Shown: positions 9,466 through 19,754 of the stretch, in pieces
How positions within the stretch are numbered: the stretch's first letter is position 1
Layout: each line of letters begins with the position of its first letter
NCBI GenBank assembly: GCA_001953115.1
Contig: LSSL01005754.1
Location: 1 to 24,865 of the forward strand
Direction: 5' to 3'
Origin: Smittium mucronatum
Lineage: Eukaryota; Kickxellomycota; Harpellomycetes; Harpellales; Legeriomycetaceae
DNA: 24,865 nt
Program-made: the position numbers and the translations under genes
Notes under the pieces: model-generated
Told to the model about the DNA's origin: nothing
Seen by the model: only the letters and a program-made list of their open reading frames with translations
Databases searched by the model: none

Positions 9466-10740
9466 TTAATTTCTTATATAATTTGCGTTTATAAGGTCTC
9501 GAGATTGGCTGGCTATTATTTCATCTATAGAATGGTTAGAAATAGCACTATCAATAGAGTTTTCTCTTAAGAATTTCCTTGTATCTACTCTGCAAATTGG
9601 ACATAGTGAAGATTTATTGAGGAGCCAGTGATCAATACAATCAACGTGAAAAGTGTGGCCACAAGGCAAGTTTCTTATTTTGGTTCCGACGATGAAGTCT
9701 TCGATACATACTAAGCACGTTTTTGAATTTTTGGAAGACGGTGGTTCAGGTTTAATAAATTTTTGAAGGAGAACCATATATTTGTGATTATATTTCTTTG
9801 TTTTTGGAGAAATTTTGGGGCATATATCATCACTTTCATTTGAACTTATGAATTCTGGCGTTACTTTTGTCTCTTTCAATTTTTTCAAATCTGACACCGA
9901 AATTTTAGAGTTAAAACTTGGGCTTCTATTAATATGGTCACTCTCTCTATATTCCTTTGATGCCTTGTAATATCTGTATGCTAAATATGCTATTTAATTA
10001 GAATGAAAAGATTAGAGGTACTGAAAACTTTTTTTTTCTCTAAATAAAAATAATTTTAGAGTGTAAAAAGGTTAGAAGTAGAATTGTTTGAAATTTATCT
10101 TACATATTGCCAATATGACTACTAGAAAAATTATGCAAAATACCAAAGCTATCTTTGCGGGTATTGCCGAGTTATAACCTTTTTCCGATATTAATGTAAC
10201 TCTAATATATTTTCGCCCTGTGGATTTTGAGGATTCATAATTTTCGAAATCGAATTGATTTAATTGGGCTAAAAGAAAGGATCCTGGGTTTTTATTTATT
10301 AAATAGATAGGTATCCCGTACTTAAATTTAGGATATGCTTCAGAAATATCTGTTTTCAATTCGAACGCGGTTTTTTCTTGATGAAACAGTATTGCGCCGT
10401 TTGCTCCATCCATTTCTAGCTGATCAGTGATAACATCCATTCCACAGTTCTCTTTCATTGATACTAGAGCAATGCGATCGTTCTTATTGGTATTGTTTGG
10501 AAGATTTGATGGGACTGGTATACATTCTATGGGGTCTTGGAAAAGATAAAGAATACCAGAAGTATCATAAAAGTTGCTCTCTTTTGATAAAGATTGAACA
10601 TTGCTACTTTCATAATCATAAGTTATTGATGAATCCAGCTCTATCGAGTTCTTTCCGACTTCTGATATTACATCCTTTCTTATTGAAACTCTGGCTAATG
10701 AAATGTGTGCTAAAACGACTATAAATCCAACAATTTTCAT
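9466..10740 (-). CDS. PA-TM-RING-H2 E3 ubiquitin ligase (RNF13/GRAIL/goliath-like)
   Basis: This is a membrane-bound E3 ubiquitin ligase of the protease-associated-domain family, which works in endosomal and secretory membranes with the RING in the cytosol. Two exons (10740-10104 and 9989-9466) flank a 114-nt intron with donor GTAAGA and acceptor AAATAG, giving 1,161 nt and 386 residues. Residues 1-19 (MKIVGFIVVLAHISLARVS) form a signal peptide. About 50-180 fits a PA domain, including GANGAILFHQ and GIPIYLINK. About 194-213 is a single membrane span (IALVFCIIFLVVILAIS), with the intron at its end. The RING-H2 finger at 304-345 has all eight ligands: C304, C307, C322, H324, H327, C330, C342, C345. 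I took the ATG at 10740; the only codon further upstream is a TTG. Orthologues run about 350-430 residues, so the protein looks complete. The family call is firm; the exact orthologue is not. Confidence 0.9.
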
Positions 10741-12028
10741 ATTACGCAATCTTTTTTCTCGGGATATTATAAATATGTTTATGTCTTGGAAATATAAAAT
10801 TTGCTCTTTTTAGACTAAAAATTATCCCTACAATAAATAAATAAAAATCCAATCTTCTAGTACGAAAAAATGAAAAATATGTGAGATCTGGAAATAGGAT
10901 TCCTTGTATCTACTAATTTTGATTTTAAATATGAATTGAAATTGGCCTTCTGTGGTTTAAAAAAAAGTATGAGAGGAATAAATAATTAAGTATGCTTTTC
11001 TTCTGCAAGATTTATAATTAAGCTTTAATTTTAATTTTTGATGTATAAAAAATTAACTACGATTATATATCTATCCGACTTTCAAAACTAGATATCAAAT
11101 TCACAAATCAGGGTTTACTAAAAAATTGATTAGGAAATCGAAACCAAAAATGCCTAAAATGATGGAATGCTTATTTTCTTGAAATAAAAAGCCTGCAAAC
11201 AACCCGCATCCAATTTATATAAAACTCTAAAAAAAATATTCTTTTTGAATTCTAGTCGATATAAGTATCCAGCTTATATAAAATAAAAATCGTATATTAA
11301 AACTTATATAAGTTTAATTGAAAGGCCAATTAATAATTATATTTTAATAGTGTTGCTCACAATGCATAAAAAAATGGTATATGATTGGCTATAAAAGACT
11401 AAAAAATATCGACATAAGAAAAGTTTATGTTTAAGTTCGATTATTGCAGTGTCTCACTGGAGTATTGAAAATGCAGAAAATAAAATAAAACAAAAAGCTA
11501 TTTGGGTACAGTAACCAACTATATCTTCAATAACAAATAGGGGTTCTGTAAATATTTTTTGCATTTAATTTATATTATCTGCCCAAATTACTTTTTTTTT
11601 TATTATAAAAAATACTGCAGCAAACAAACAGAAAGGAATTATAAAGATTGGGAGAAATTCCTTTCTTTTGTAGGTGTTTTGACAATAAAAAATTTAGCTT
11701 ATGATATTAAAACCAAAAAAAAAAAAACAGAATAATATACTACACAAGAATATATTTAGCAAATTGGTTGGATTGGATTTTAACTTAGGCAATAAAGAGA
11801 GAAAAAGTTTGTATCTATTAGCTGTTTCTGAAAATAATAATAACAATAATAATAAATTTGTTAAATTTTTTTCAAACTGAATAGACCATTGAGTTACTAT
11901 ATGTGAAGTTTATATTTTCTATTCGATGGCATTAAAAATCAACCCTTTATTAAAAGTCTAATTTTTAATAGTATTATTTTATTGGCCGAAAAACGAAGGG
12001 CACTTTTTCACCATGGATAACGAAAGGG
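10741..12028. other. Intergenic region between RING ligase and GINS1
   Basis: AT-rich DNA without a supportable frame. It carries a short AAT-type microsatellite at about 11831-11856 and a 12-base A run near 11715-11726. The left end should hold the RING ligase promoter and the right end the GINS1 3' untranslated region, since both genes are on the minus strand. No RNA gene was recognised. Confidence 0.6.
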
Positions 12029-12922
12029 TTAAGCGATATGTTGTAAATACCCCAAATTGATCAGATTCTCTACATCAGTCCTCCTTAAAAAATGTTGGCT
12101 ATCCTTTTCCAAGTTAACAACTCCAAACTCTGTCTGAATTTCACCGCATTCTTTGATGACTCTTACCTCAATGAACAGATCCCTGGGTGGCTTGGTTAAC
12201 TTGGATCCAAAGTCTAGATCAGTATCCAAAGACAGACTTAATTCTACAGAGTTCCGATACTTTTTAACGTTATTAGTATAATCTATGATAAATTGCTTCT
12301 CATATGGTGATATTGAGTCAGCAGTTGATTCGGTTTTTTTTCTAGAGGCTCTACCTCGAATATTGAGGCTTTTGCTTGATTCTGATGCGTTAATATTGTT
12401 AATAGAAGAAAGAAGATGGGGATTCAGGTTCAAAGCCCATGCTATTCGCTTTAATGCTTCGCATCTCCTGAAATGATAAACCATTAATACTCTTTTGTTT
12501 CTGTAAACAGTCAAATGTTGGAGTATAAGTTGACTCATTAGCGGCTTTGTGTTTTGCTGGGAATATTTTTCGTTAAGATTAAAAGTGGTTTGATCAGTTG
12601 ATTGTGAGTCTATATTAAATTTATTCATGATTTGGCTATTGCTGGTATTTGAAATTTGATCTTGTGAACTTGAAAGGGCCATGTTTGATATTGATTGTTG
12701 ATATGAAATCGACGAATCGCTTACAGAGTATTGATCAAGAGAATTTTGAGAGATTTTTTGTTGGTCTTGCTCAAGGACTTTGGCCAATTTTTCAACATTG
12801 TCCCACAGTTGCCGAGTCTGTCTCACTACCAATGCAACTTGTTTGTTGTTATATGGGGGCAAATTGTCTGACTCTATTCTTTTCGCTTCCAATGCAAGCT
12901 GATAAGCTTCGTCTCCTAGCAT
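12029..12922 (-). CDS. GINS1: GINS complex subunit PSF1
   Basis: PSF1 is one of the four GINS proteins. GINS joins CDC45 and MCM2-7 to make the replicative CMG helicase in the nucleus. The frame is a single exon of 297 residues. The N-terminus (GDEAYQLALEAKR, then LPPYNNKQVALVVRQTRQLW) and the stretch YRNKRVLMVYHFRRCEALKRIAW (about 140-162) match the family's helical A domain. The C-terminus from about 243 (PPRDLFIEVRVIKECGEIQT, then DSQHFLRRTDVENLINLGYL) is the small B domain that is essential in PSF1. The human protein is 196 residues. The surplus comes from a Ser/Gln/Asn-rich insertion at about 52-127 between two A-domain helices and a Ser/Lys-rich one at about 172-204. Both stay in frame and lack splice-like edges, so I read them as protein-coding low complexity rather than missed introns. 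The ATG at 12922 begins directly with the conserved motif. The gene looks intact. Confidence 0.93.
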   Translation of the reverse strand: MLGDEAYQLALEAKRIESDNLPPYNNKQVALVVRQTRQLWDNVEKLAKVLEQDQQKISQNSLDQYSVSDSSISYQQSISNMALSSSQDQISNTSNSQIMNKFNIDSQSTDQTTFNLNEKYSQQNTKPLMSQLILQHLTVYRNKRVLMVYHFRRCEALKRIAWALNLNPHLLSSINNINASESSKSLNIRGRASRKKTESTADSISPYEKQFIIDYTNNVKKYRNSVELSLSLDTDLDFGSKLTKPPRDLFIEVRVIKECGEIQTEFGVVNLEKDSQHFLRRTDVENLINLGYLQHIA

Positions 12923-14185
12923 AATTGCCTTTTTTTTTCTATATATTAGTCTAATTAAATATAAAATAGTGATATTAATGCTTATAGACTAATATTATTT
13001 ATCTACACTTTTAAACTTACTATTTATAACCTCGAAATTTAAACCCGATATTATTTGCTCACAATGTTGACTAGTAATCAGATGAATTAATATAAACAAA
13101 ACCGTTCACATTTATTTTTCAGAATGCTATGTCGATATTAGATATTTCTTCTACCAATAAAAAGTATGCCTTTTATTTACTGCCATTTCGCCCATTTTCG
13201 AACTGACCTTTGACCATTCAGTTCCCAACGATAAATTTATCTAACATCAATGATCTTTACGCCTATTAGATGGATTTCTATTTTGACTCAATTACTAGTT
13301 ACAATAAAAAACTGAATGATTTCCTATACCAAATATGCTAGAAATCGTTTTTAAACCGCGGTCCCTGAAAAGACTTATTATCTAAATATTCTTCCATTTT
13401 TCCAGAGTTCAAATTTGGGACTGCATCTGTTTCTGATCTTTAATCATTCAATTTATTGGTATTTGCCAACTTGAAGAAAATTTGGTGATGTTAAAATTTC
13501 TATACTTTGTATTTAATAGCCAATTATTATTATATAAATAAATTTGGAGGCTACTTTTGATAGAAATATATTATTCAATAGATTTCATTAACTGGTTTAT
13601 CACATATTACTGCGGAAGGGTTAATTTTGATTCTAGCCAGCTAACTCTGCAGTCCATAATTGAAGCAAAAAAGGATAACACTTCTATACCCAATAATAAT
13701 ATTTTCAATATATACAAAAAATCTATTTGTTAAACGCAGTTTATAAATGGGTGATTGTCTTTGTGAGTGGACACTTTAGATTAAATTTTCACTTACATCT
13801 TAATTTGGAAGCACAAATTAAAAAATGTTTAAAGTTATTGGGCGGTCAAGATCCTGTAATTTCAAAAATAATTTTTTATTGGTATAGTGAGGTAAATTGA
13901 CTCGAGCTGGTGATTTTTTGTATTCTTATTGGTATGGAGGTGAAATATTTCATATTGGCCAATGGTTTAAACTATAAAAAGTATGGTCTTGAAAGAATTC
14001 ATAATATACCAATAGTACTTAAAATTTCTAAATAAGCTAGCTTCTATTCAAGCCCAACAGTTTACATTCAGAGATTTTATTTATGTTTAAGATTGGTTAA
14101 AATATAATCATTCATAAGGAAATTATCTTCTCTGATTTTTATCCCCTCTTTCCAAAGTATCCAGGCTTCTCTTGCAACCCTTAAA
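12923..14185. other. Divergent intergenic region between GINS1 and the small coiled-coil gene
   Basis: The two flanking genes point away from each other, so both promoters should lie here. GC content is somewhat higher than in the deserts. A 59-codon plus-strand frame without ATG (about 13542-13730) and a 35-codon minus-strand frame ending at 13347 (includes EEYLDNKSFQGPRFKNDF) look protein-like. Neither could be tied to a start or to convincing splice sites, so no gene is called. Confidence 0.5.
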
Positions 14186-14488
14186 ATGAGTCAACAACCA
14201 AGCATTCAATCTATTATAGAAGACGTTAATCAATACTCTCTTAAACAACAAAAAATAACGAGTTCCGATTTATGCGTTGAATCTATTCATGAATCGAACG
14301 TTGAAAAAAAACGTTCTAGAGATCTTCAGGAGGATATGTTGATCAGTCAGGATGAAATTGTATCTTTAACTCGATTAATCAACAAAACCAAGTATCTCCA
14401 GGAATCTGAGTCCAAAGTCCCCGAATTTACTCGGAAGATAGATAACATAGAGAGGGGAATAGCTAAGCTAGATAAGCTATTTAAATAA
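14186..14488 (+). CDS. Small coiled-coil protein, family not recognised
   Basis: A 100-residue frame begins at ATG 14186, after a pyrimidine-rich leader, and ends with TAA. It is highly charged, with ordinary codon and residue use, unlike the Phe/Ile/Lys/Asn-rich chance frames nearby, which argues that it is real. Residues 1-45 are polar and probably flexible. Residues about 50-98 (SLTRLINKTKYLQESESKVP, then FTRKIDNIERGIAKLDKLF) show heptad-like spacing of hydrophobics typical of a coiled coil. There is no signal peptide, membrane segment or metal motif. Size and layout resemble subunits of small coiled-coil assemblies such as BLOC-1, BORC or kinetochore complexes, but I see no diagnostic motif, so that is only a suggestion. 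It is divergent from GINS1, 1.26 kb away. The start is the first ATG in frame. Confidence 0.65.
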   Translation: MSQQPSIQSIIEDVNQYSLKQQKITSSDLCVESIHESNVEKKRSRDLQEDMLISQDEIVSLTRLINKTKYLQESESKVPEFTRKIDNIERGIAKLDKLFK

Positions 14489-17400
14489 TTAAAACTAAAT
14501 CCAAATAGTGAATTTGGGGTTTTCTTATTAATTTTTGGAATGTTGGGTTTATATTCTAACAAACTGTATCTTTCTTGACCTTTTATGCATCTTATATCCC
14601 CTTTCCTACTGTAATTTTATATTATATCTCATACCTGCTCTTTGATTCTTCTTATTTTTTTTATGTTGAAATTATATTTGAATATGATTGTGATCTGGCT
14701 TTCTTTTCTTTCGAAATTGATATAAAAAATATTTTCAGTATTGTGAACATCAATTTACTGATATCCATATTACCATCCACAGATTTCATGCAATCTAAAT
14801 TCGTTGGAAACACGACTTTTTTGTTTATTCAAAAAGAATAAATAGACTTTAAGTAGACATTTTTCAAAATTTGCGATATGTTTTAATCAATTTAGTAGTT
14901 TTCATACATTTAGAAATAAGTACAATATTTGATGATATATATTAATTGTTTGAATTTTCCTAAAAACGATCCAAAGTATGCTCTAGTTTTCAATTAGCGC
15001 ATTAATTCACTCGATCTTAATGTATCGTAAATTTGTAAAAAATTTGCTCATGAGTTTCTTCACCTCTATTTCTCGACCTGGGAAATGGTGAAATGAAAGG
15101 TATCATTATTAATTTTATCCTCTCCTATCTGAAATAGAAAACTAAGACCATACTAAAAGCTGGACAAGTATAAAATTGAAAAATGGGGGTTAATATAAGT
15201 ATTTCTAACTGAATTTGCAGAAAATGAACCAAATCAAGACGAGCTGAAAATAGCGTAACCGGGCAGTAATTAGTGCATTCTTATACGTTATAAAAATAAA
15301 TAGTAAATAGTTATCCAATGAAGAAGAGGATTATCATTTTAGAAATCCTTCTAAAGCAGTAGGGACAGAATTTTCGTATTTTTATTATAAAAAATATACA
15401 ATTAATTATACTTTTTAAAAGCAAATGTTAACCAGGAAACAAATTCATCATTCAGCTAATTCTCATTGATTTTGACTTTTATTAAAGATTTCATTTCCCC
15501 ATACTAATCATTGCTAATTGAGAAATCCCCGATGTGGGACCTCAAAATGAAATATTATATATATTTAGTGTAGAGGGTAAACTGATATAATGGGCTCATT
15601 TATAATTTGAGGCATGTTCTTTACCATGCTTTTTATACTTTTACTACCTTTTTTTCGTGTAAATTTCACTATTTATCATTGAATAAGTCTGATTAAAAAT
15701 GTGGCAAATTAAAAAAATTATTCACACTACTCTTTTTTTATTTCCCCAATAAATGCTATTATTTATTCCTTGAAGCATTGGCCATTGGATAAAAAACAAT
15801 TAGATTGAAAAAGAGAATTGGAATTAAATATTTAACTTCCTTACTTTTAATGTATTTTTTTAAGGTTTTTACTACTTTTGGAAATATTTAAATAAATTTC
15901 TTTTAAATAAAAAATTCTCTTGTATACAAAATAATAATTACGAGAATAACTTCTTCAATTGTTTTATATATGATTGTTTATTTTTAATAAATGAAAATTT
16001 TTAAATTCCATTTATTTTTTGCTATTACAATAAAATCTGTATTATTATGGAAAATTTTTAGCACAGATCTTATATCTTCACAAAAAAAATCCATTATTTT
16101 TTTAGCCACATAAAAAAGTTTAAAATAAACCCTCAAAGATTTAGTTTTTTGTGATTTTTTTAGAAAATTTATTTTAATTATAAAGAAAAATATTGAATTT
16201 TTTATATGTTTATAATCTACGAATATTGTCAATTTTTTTCTTTTTATCTAAAATTTAGAAATTTTGTGCAAATTAATATAATCTATGATATGGATAAATG
16301 TAGTCGATAAATATAAATTATCATAAAAAAAATAGCTATGTAATGTGCTTTTTGAATTGGTGAGAACATTTTAATGTATTTATAACTGTAATTTTATTCG
16401 TTTAATAGAATTATCTTTGCATAAATTTTGGCAAATCATCTATGAATATCGTTTTCATTTAACTTTTTCTTTTCTAAAAAAAATTAAAAATGTAATAATA
16501 TAATCTTTCTTGCTCGGAGTTTTATTTTGTATATACTACGGTAAATATAATTCCTGAAAAGAAAATTTTATTTGGATTCTCAATACTTTTTCTAAACATT
16601 TAATATTGCTTTAAATTTATTGATTATATCTTTTGAAGTGGAAATTTATCAGAGTTAAAATTTTAAATTTATTTAATAAAGTTATTTATCGGTGACTATT
16701 TAATTATAAGAAAAAATGATAATTTCTTTAAAGTTAAAAAAAATTGATTTTTTAAAAATTTGCAATTAAATTTACAACTGTAAATGTACAAAGGTATAAA
16801 TAAACTTTTCGTATTCAATTTGGAATGTTTCATTTCAAACTTAATAAAAATCTAAAATATCTATGTGTGTCACTAATCCTTATCTTTATTTTTTTTACTT
16901 TATAGGTCTTTTAAAAAACTAAAAATTACGATCAATATCTAAAAATTGGTTAAGTTTTCGCTAAATATAAAGTCTTAAAATTTCAAAATATTGGAATTTT
17001 ATCTTGTTTAAATTTATTTTTAAAAAATCGGCTCTCTATTTTATAATAATATAAAAATGTTAAATCTTTATTCTTAAAATAGAACCATTTGGTCTGTTTT
17101 CGGTATCTCTCATAGTTTTATCTGAAAATTATGAATATTCTCCTAGTATTTTTTTAAGTTTTTGATTTTTTGCTATAAATAAATAAATCAAAAAATCACC
17201 GAAAACTGTAATACATAAGTGACTGGAAAAATAAAAAAATAGTAAATATTGTAGATATTTCAATAAATAATTTTTATTTTGAAAAATTATTGGATATATA
17301 TTAATTTTAAATTTCTATGATTTTTTATGATTTTTTAATTATATACCAAAACACCATTTATTTATTCACATATTTTCAAATAATATCAAAAAAACTCACG

Positions 17401-19319
17401 AATAAATTTCAAATTAAAACTCCAAAAATATTTTTTTAGCTTTTAGATAGAATTATGAGCTGTTTTTTTTTAAAATCATCCACCTTAATACCAATTTAAA
17501 CCAAAATGATATTATATTTTACAGTTTCGCTTATCCGTAAAATCTAAATTGATTATAACTTATTTAGATCCTCTAAAATAATTATAAAATATATTTGGAA
17601 TGTGCTCAATTTAGACAGATTAACTAGGCTATAGACTCGACTCTGCTTCATGCAGATAATAAACGTATCAAATAAGGAATAAACAATATGTCGGAATAAA
17701 TATATTTTTCAAAATATTTTTTTAAAAATCAGATATTATCATCGTTTTGATTTTTTCTAATAGAGTTTAAATTTAATAAAAACCATTTTGGAATTTATCT
17801 CAATTGAATTGAGATAAGTGAAGTCATTTTATATGTTTTTGAAAAAATATTTCATTTTGAGAAAAGCTATATTGAGTTTAATATATTATAATTCTGAATT
17901 TATTTTGAAAAAAATAAACTAAGAAAGAAAAAAATGTATTCAATAAAAATGTATTGTTAATCTGTAATACAGAAACATTAAACGATATAAACCATTTTTT
18001 CCCGTGAAAAAATTTAAACCTAAATTCAAATAAAAAATTTATATCGATATTTAAAACCAGCTGTAGCTCTTGTAACTATATATGAAAAGCTCTTTAAATT
18101 TTATCAATAAAAAATAAATATTAAATATTAATATAAGTTTTTTTGACAACTTTAAAACGGTTAAAGATTTATCTATTGAAATAAAAACTGTAATAGTTTT
18201 TAGAAAATCATTTTAACACAAAATAAACGTCTTTTTTCATAACCATAAGTTTTTTAATGAATTTTTTTGGAATGATTAATAAACCAAGAAGCACATAAAA
18301 TTTGCCTGTTTTCTTAGGCCTAAAAATTTTTTTCGAATATTTTTTAGTCGCTTGACAGAATTTATTCAAACAATATTAATCAAAAAAATTGTGCAAAGAT
18401 AGCCAACTTATCTTTTATTTTATTTTTTTTATCAACATACTTAAGCCTTGATCATTTTTAGAAAGTATAGCTAAAATTTATCCCTAAATAATTATATAAG
18501 AGAAAGCATAAATTAAAAACCACAATTTTTCTAATCTTAAAATATTTCATCCGGAAATTTTTTCATAAAACTGTTATATGGCTTTAATATGACCAGATAA
18601 ATAATCAAATCCTCTTAAAACTTTAATTGATCTAAAATACTATCTTTGCTTTTTTTTCAGAAAAATTTCATTATTCACGTTAACTATTATTTTTTTTTTT
18701 TTCCAAAAAAAAAAAAAATTAACCCCTAAAATTTCTTGAAAATCTTAACACTTCTTGTAAAGTTGCATTAACTATGATATATCCCCGGATTTAGCTAAAT
18801 CACAACCCTTGGAATAACTAGCAATTTTTTTATGGCTGCTTTAGAGCTATATATATATTTTTTTAAATTTTTTTTTTACTTTTCAATTTTTTATTCTTCT
18901 TATTAGTCTTTTTATAAATGCAAAATTGACACCAAATTTCAAATTAATTCCATAGAGAAAAAATTTTATTGCTTTAAAAGAACCTAAAAATCATCCAGGT
19001 TATATCTCAAAGATATTTTTGTTTTTTATTTCTTTTATAATACTCATACCTAAAATTTCATAAAATAGTAAAGATCATAGTATCTAAACCTTCTGAAAAT
19101 TAGAATATGTTAAAATTGATAAATTTACTTCCGATATGTAGCTAAAAAAGAATTTTATTTGATTTTAATGATATAAATAAACCGCAAATTTTTGGTTTAC
19201 ATCGATGAGATGGGTGATTTAATTTTGATAACTTTAAAAGTTTCATAATCTTTACTAAGTTTTGTTTTTTTTATATCCCTGATAAGGATTTTTTTTAAAA
19301 ACATGGGTATTTAATATAA
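14489..19319. other. Left half of the AT-rich gene desert
   Basis: The first 350 bases include an 88-codon plus-strand frame (14575-14841) that begins with TTG and is almost wholly hydrophobic; I do not accept it. From about 14850 GC falls further, and A and T runs with short TA-rich strings fill the sequence. The longest minus-strand frame (16232-15984, 82 codons) also lacks an ATG start and has the residue content expected from AT-rich noise. No RNA gene or transposon end was recognised. Confidence 0.55.
17795..17817. repeat. Perfect 23-bp palindrome
   Basis: Two 11-base arms, TTATCTCAATT and AATTGAGATAA, surround one central G. The arms contain mixed sequence rather than a simple TA tract, so the match is not explained by base composition alone. 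There is no gene nearby to give it a role. Confidence 0.7.
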
Positions 19320-19754
19320 TATTTAATAACTGTGTTGAAATATTTGCAACTTTTTCATCATCAAATTTTATCAGCTAGGATTGAAAAATTATCTAAGAAA
19401 TTTCAAATTAATTTTTATTTTTTAAAAAAATATTGCTTATATTCATTATTTTTATCTAAACAAAAAGTTATCTTTATTTATGATAATGCATTTTTTAATT
19501 TAATTAAAATTTATCCAATTTTCCTTATTTTTAAACAATAAACTATCACTATTTTTTTTAAAAAAAAAATTTCAAGAATAAACTCATTTCGAACTATTTG
19601 GGATAAATATCACTCATGTGCTTTTTTATATTTAAATGAACTAATTCCTAAAATTTTATATTCATTAACTAAAGAAAAAAAAATGAATCAAAATTTTAAA
19701 ATTAATTTAAATAAAACATTTTTATATAATATAGAAACATTTAAATTTATATAA
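19320..19754 (+). pseudogene. Possible gene relic: two long in-frame open stretches split by one stop
   Basis: In one plus-strand frame a 73-codon open stretch ends at TAA 19539-19541 and the same frame then stays open for another 70 codons to a TAA at 19752-19754. In DNA this AT-rich, stops are expected about every ten codons, so two adjacent long runs in one frame are unlikely by chance. Pieces such as FRTIWDKYHSCAFLYLNEL look protein-like, while the rest is Phe/Ile/Lys/Asn-rich. There is no ATG at the beginning and I recognise no family. It could be a decayed gene or transposon coding region, or a lucky frame. Confidence 0.25.

Noticed and set aside
10458..10724. 88-codon plus-strand frame
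   Set aside because: It is antisense to exon 1 of the RING ligase.
12285..12924. Two plus-strand frames of 63 and 91 codons
   Set aside because: They are antisense to GINS1.
14575..14841. 88-codon plus-strand hydrophobic frame
   Set aside because: It starts with TTG, has no usable ATG until near its end, and its residues are those expected from T-rich DNA. It could be 3' untranslated sequence of the small coiled-coil gene.
15984..16232. 82-codon minus-strand frame
   Set aside because: No ATG start, and a Phe/Ile/Lys/Asn-rich composition typical of chance frames in AT-rich DNA.
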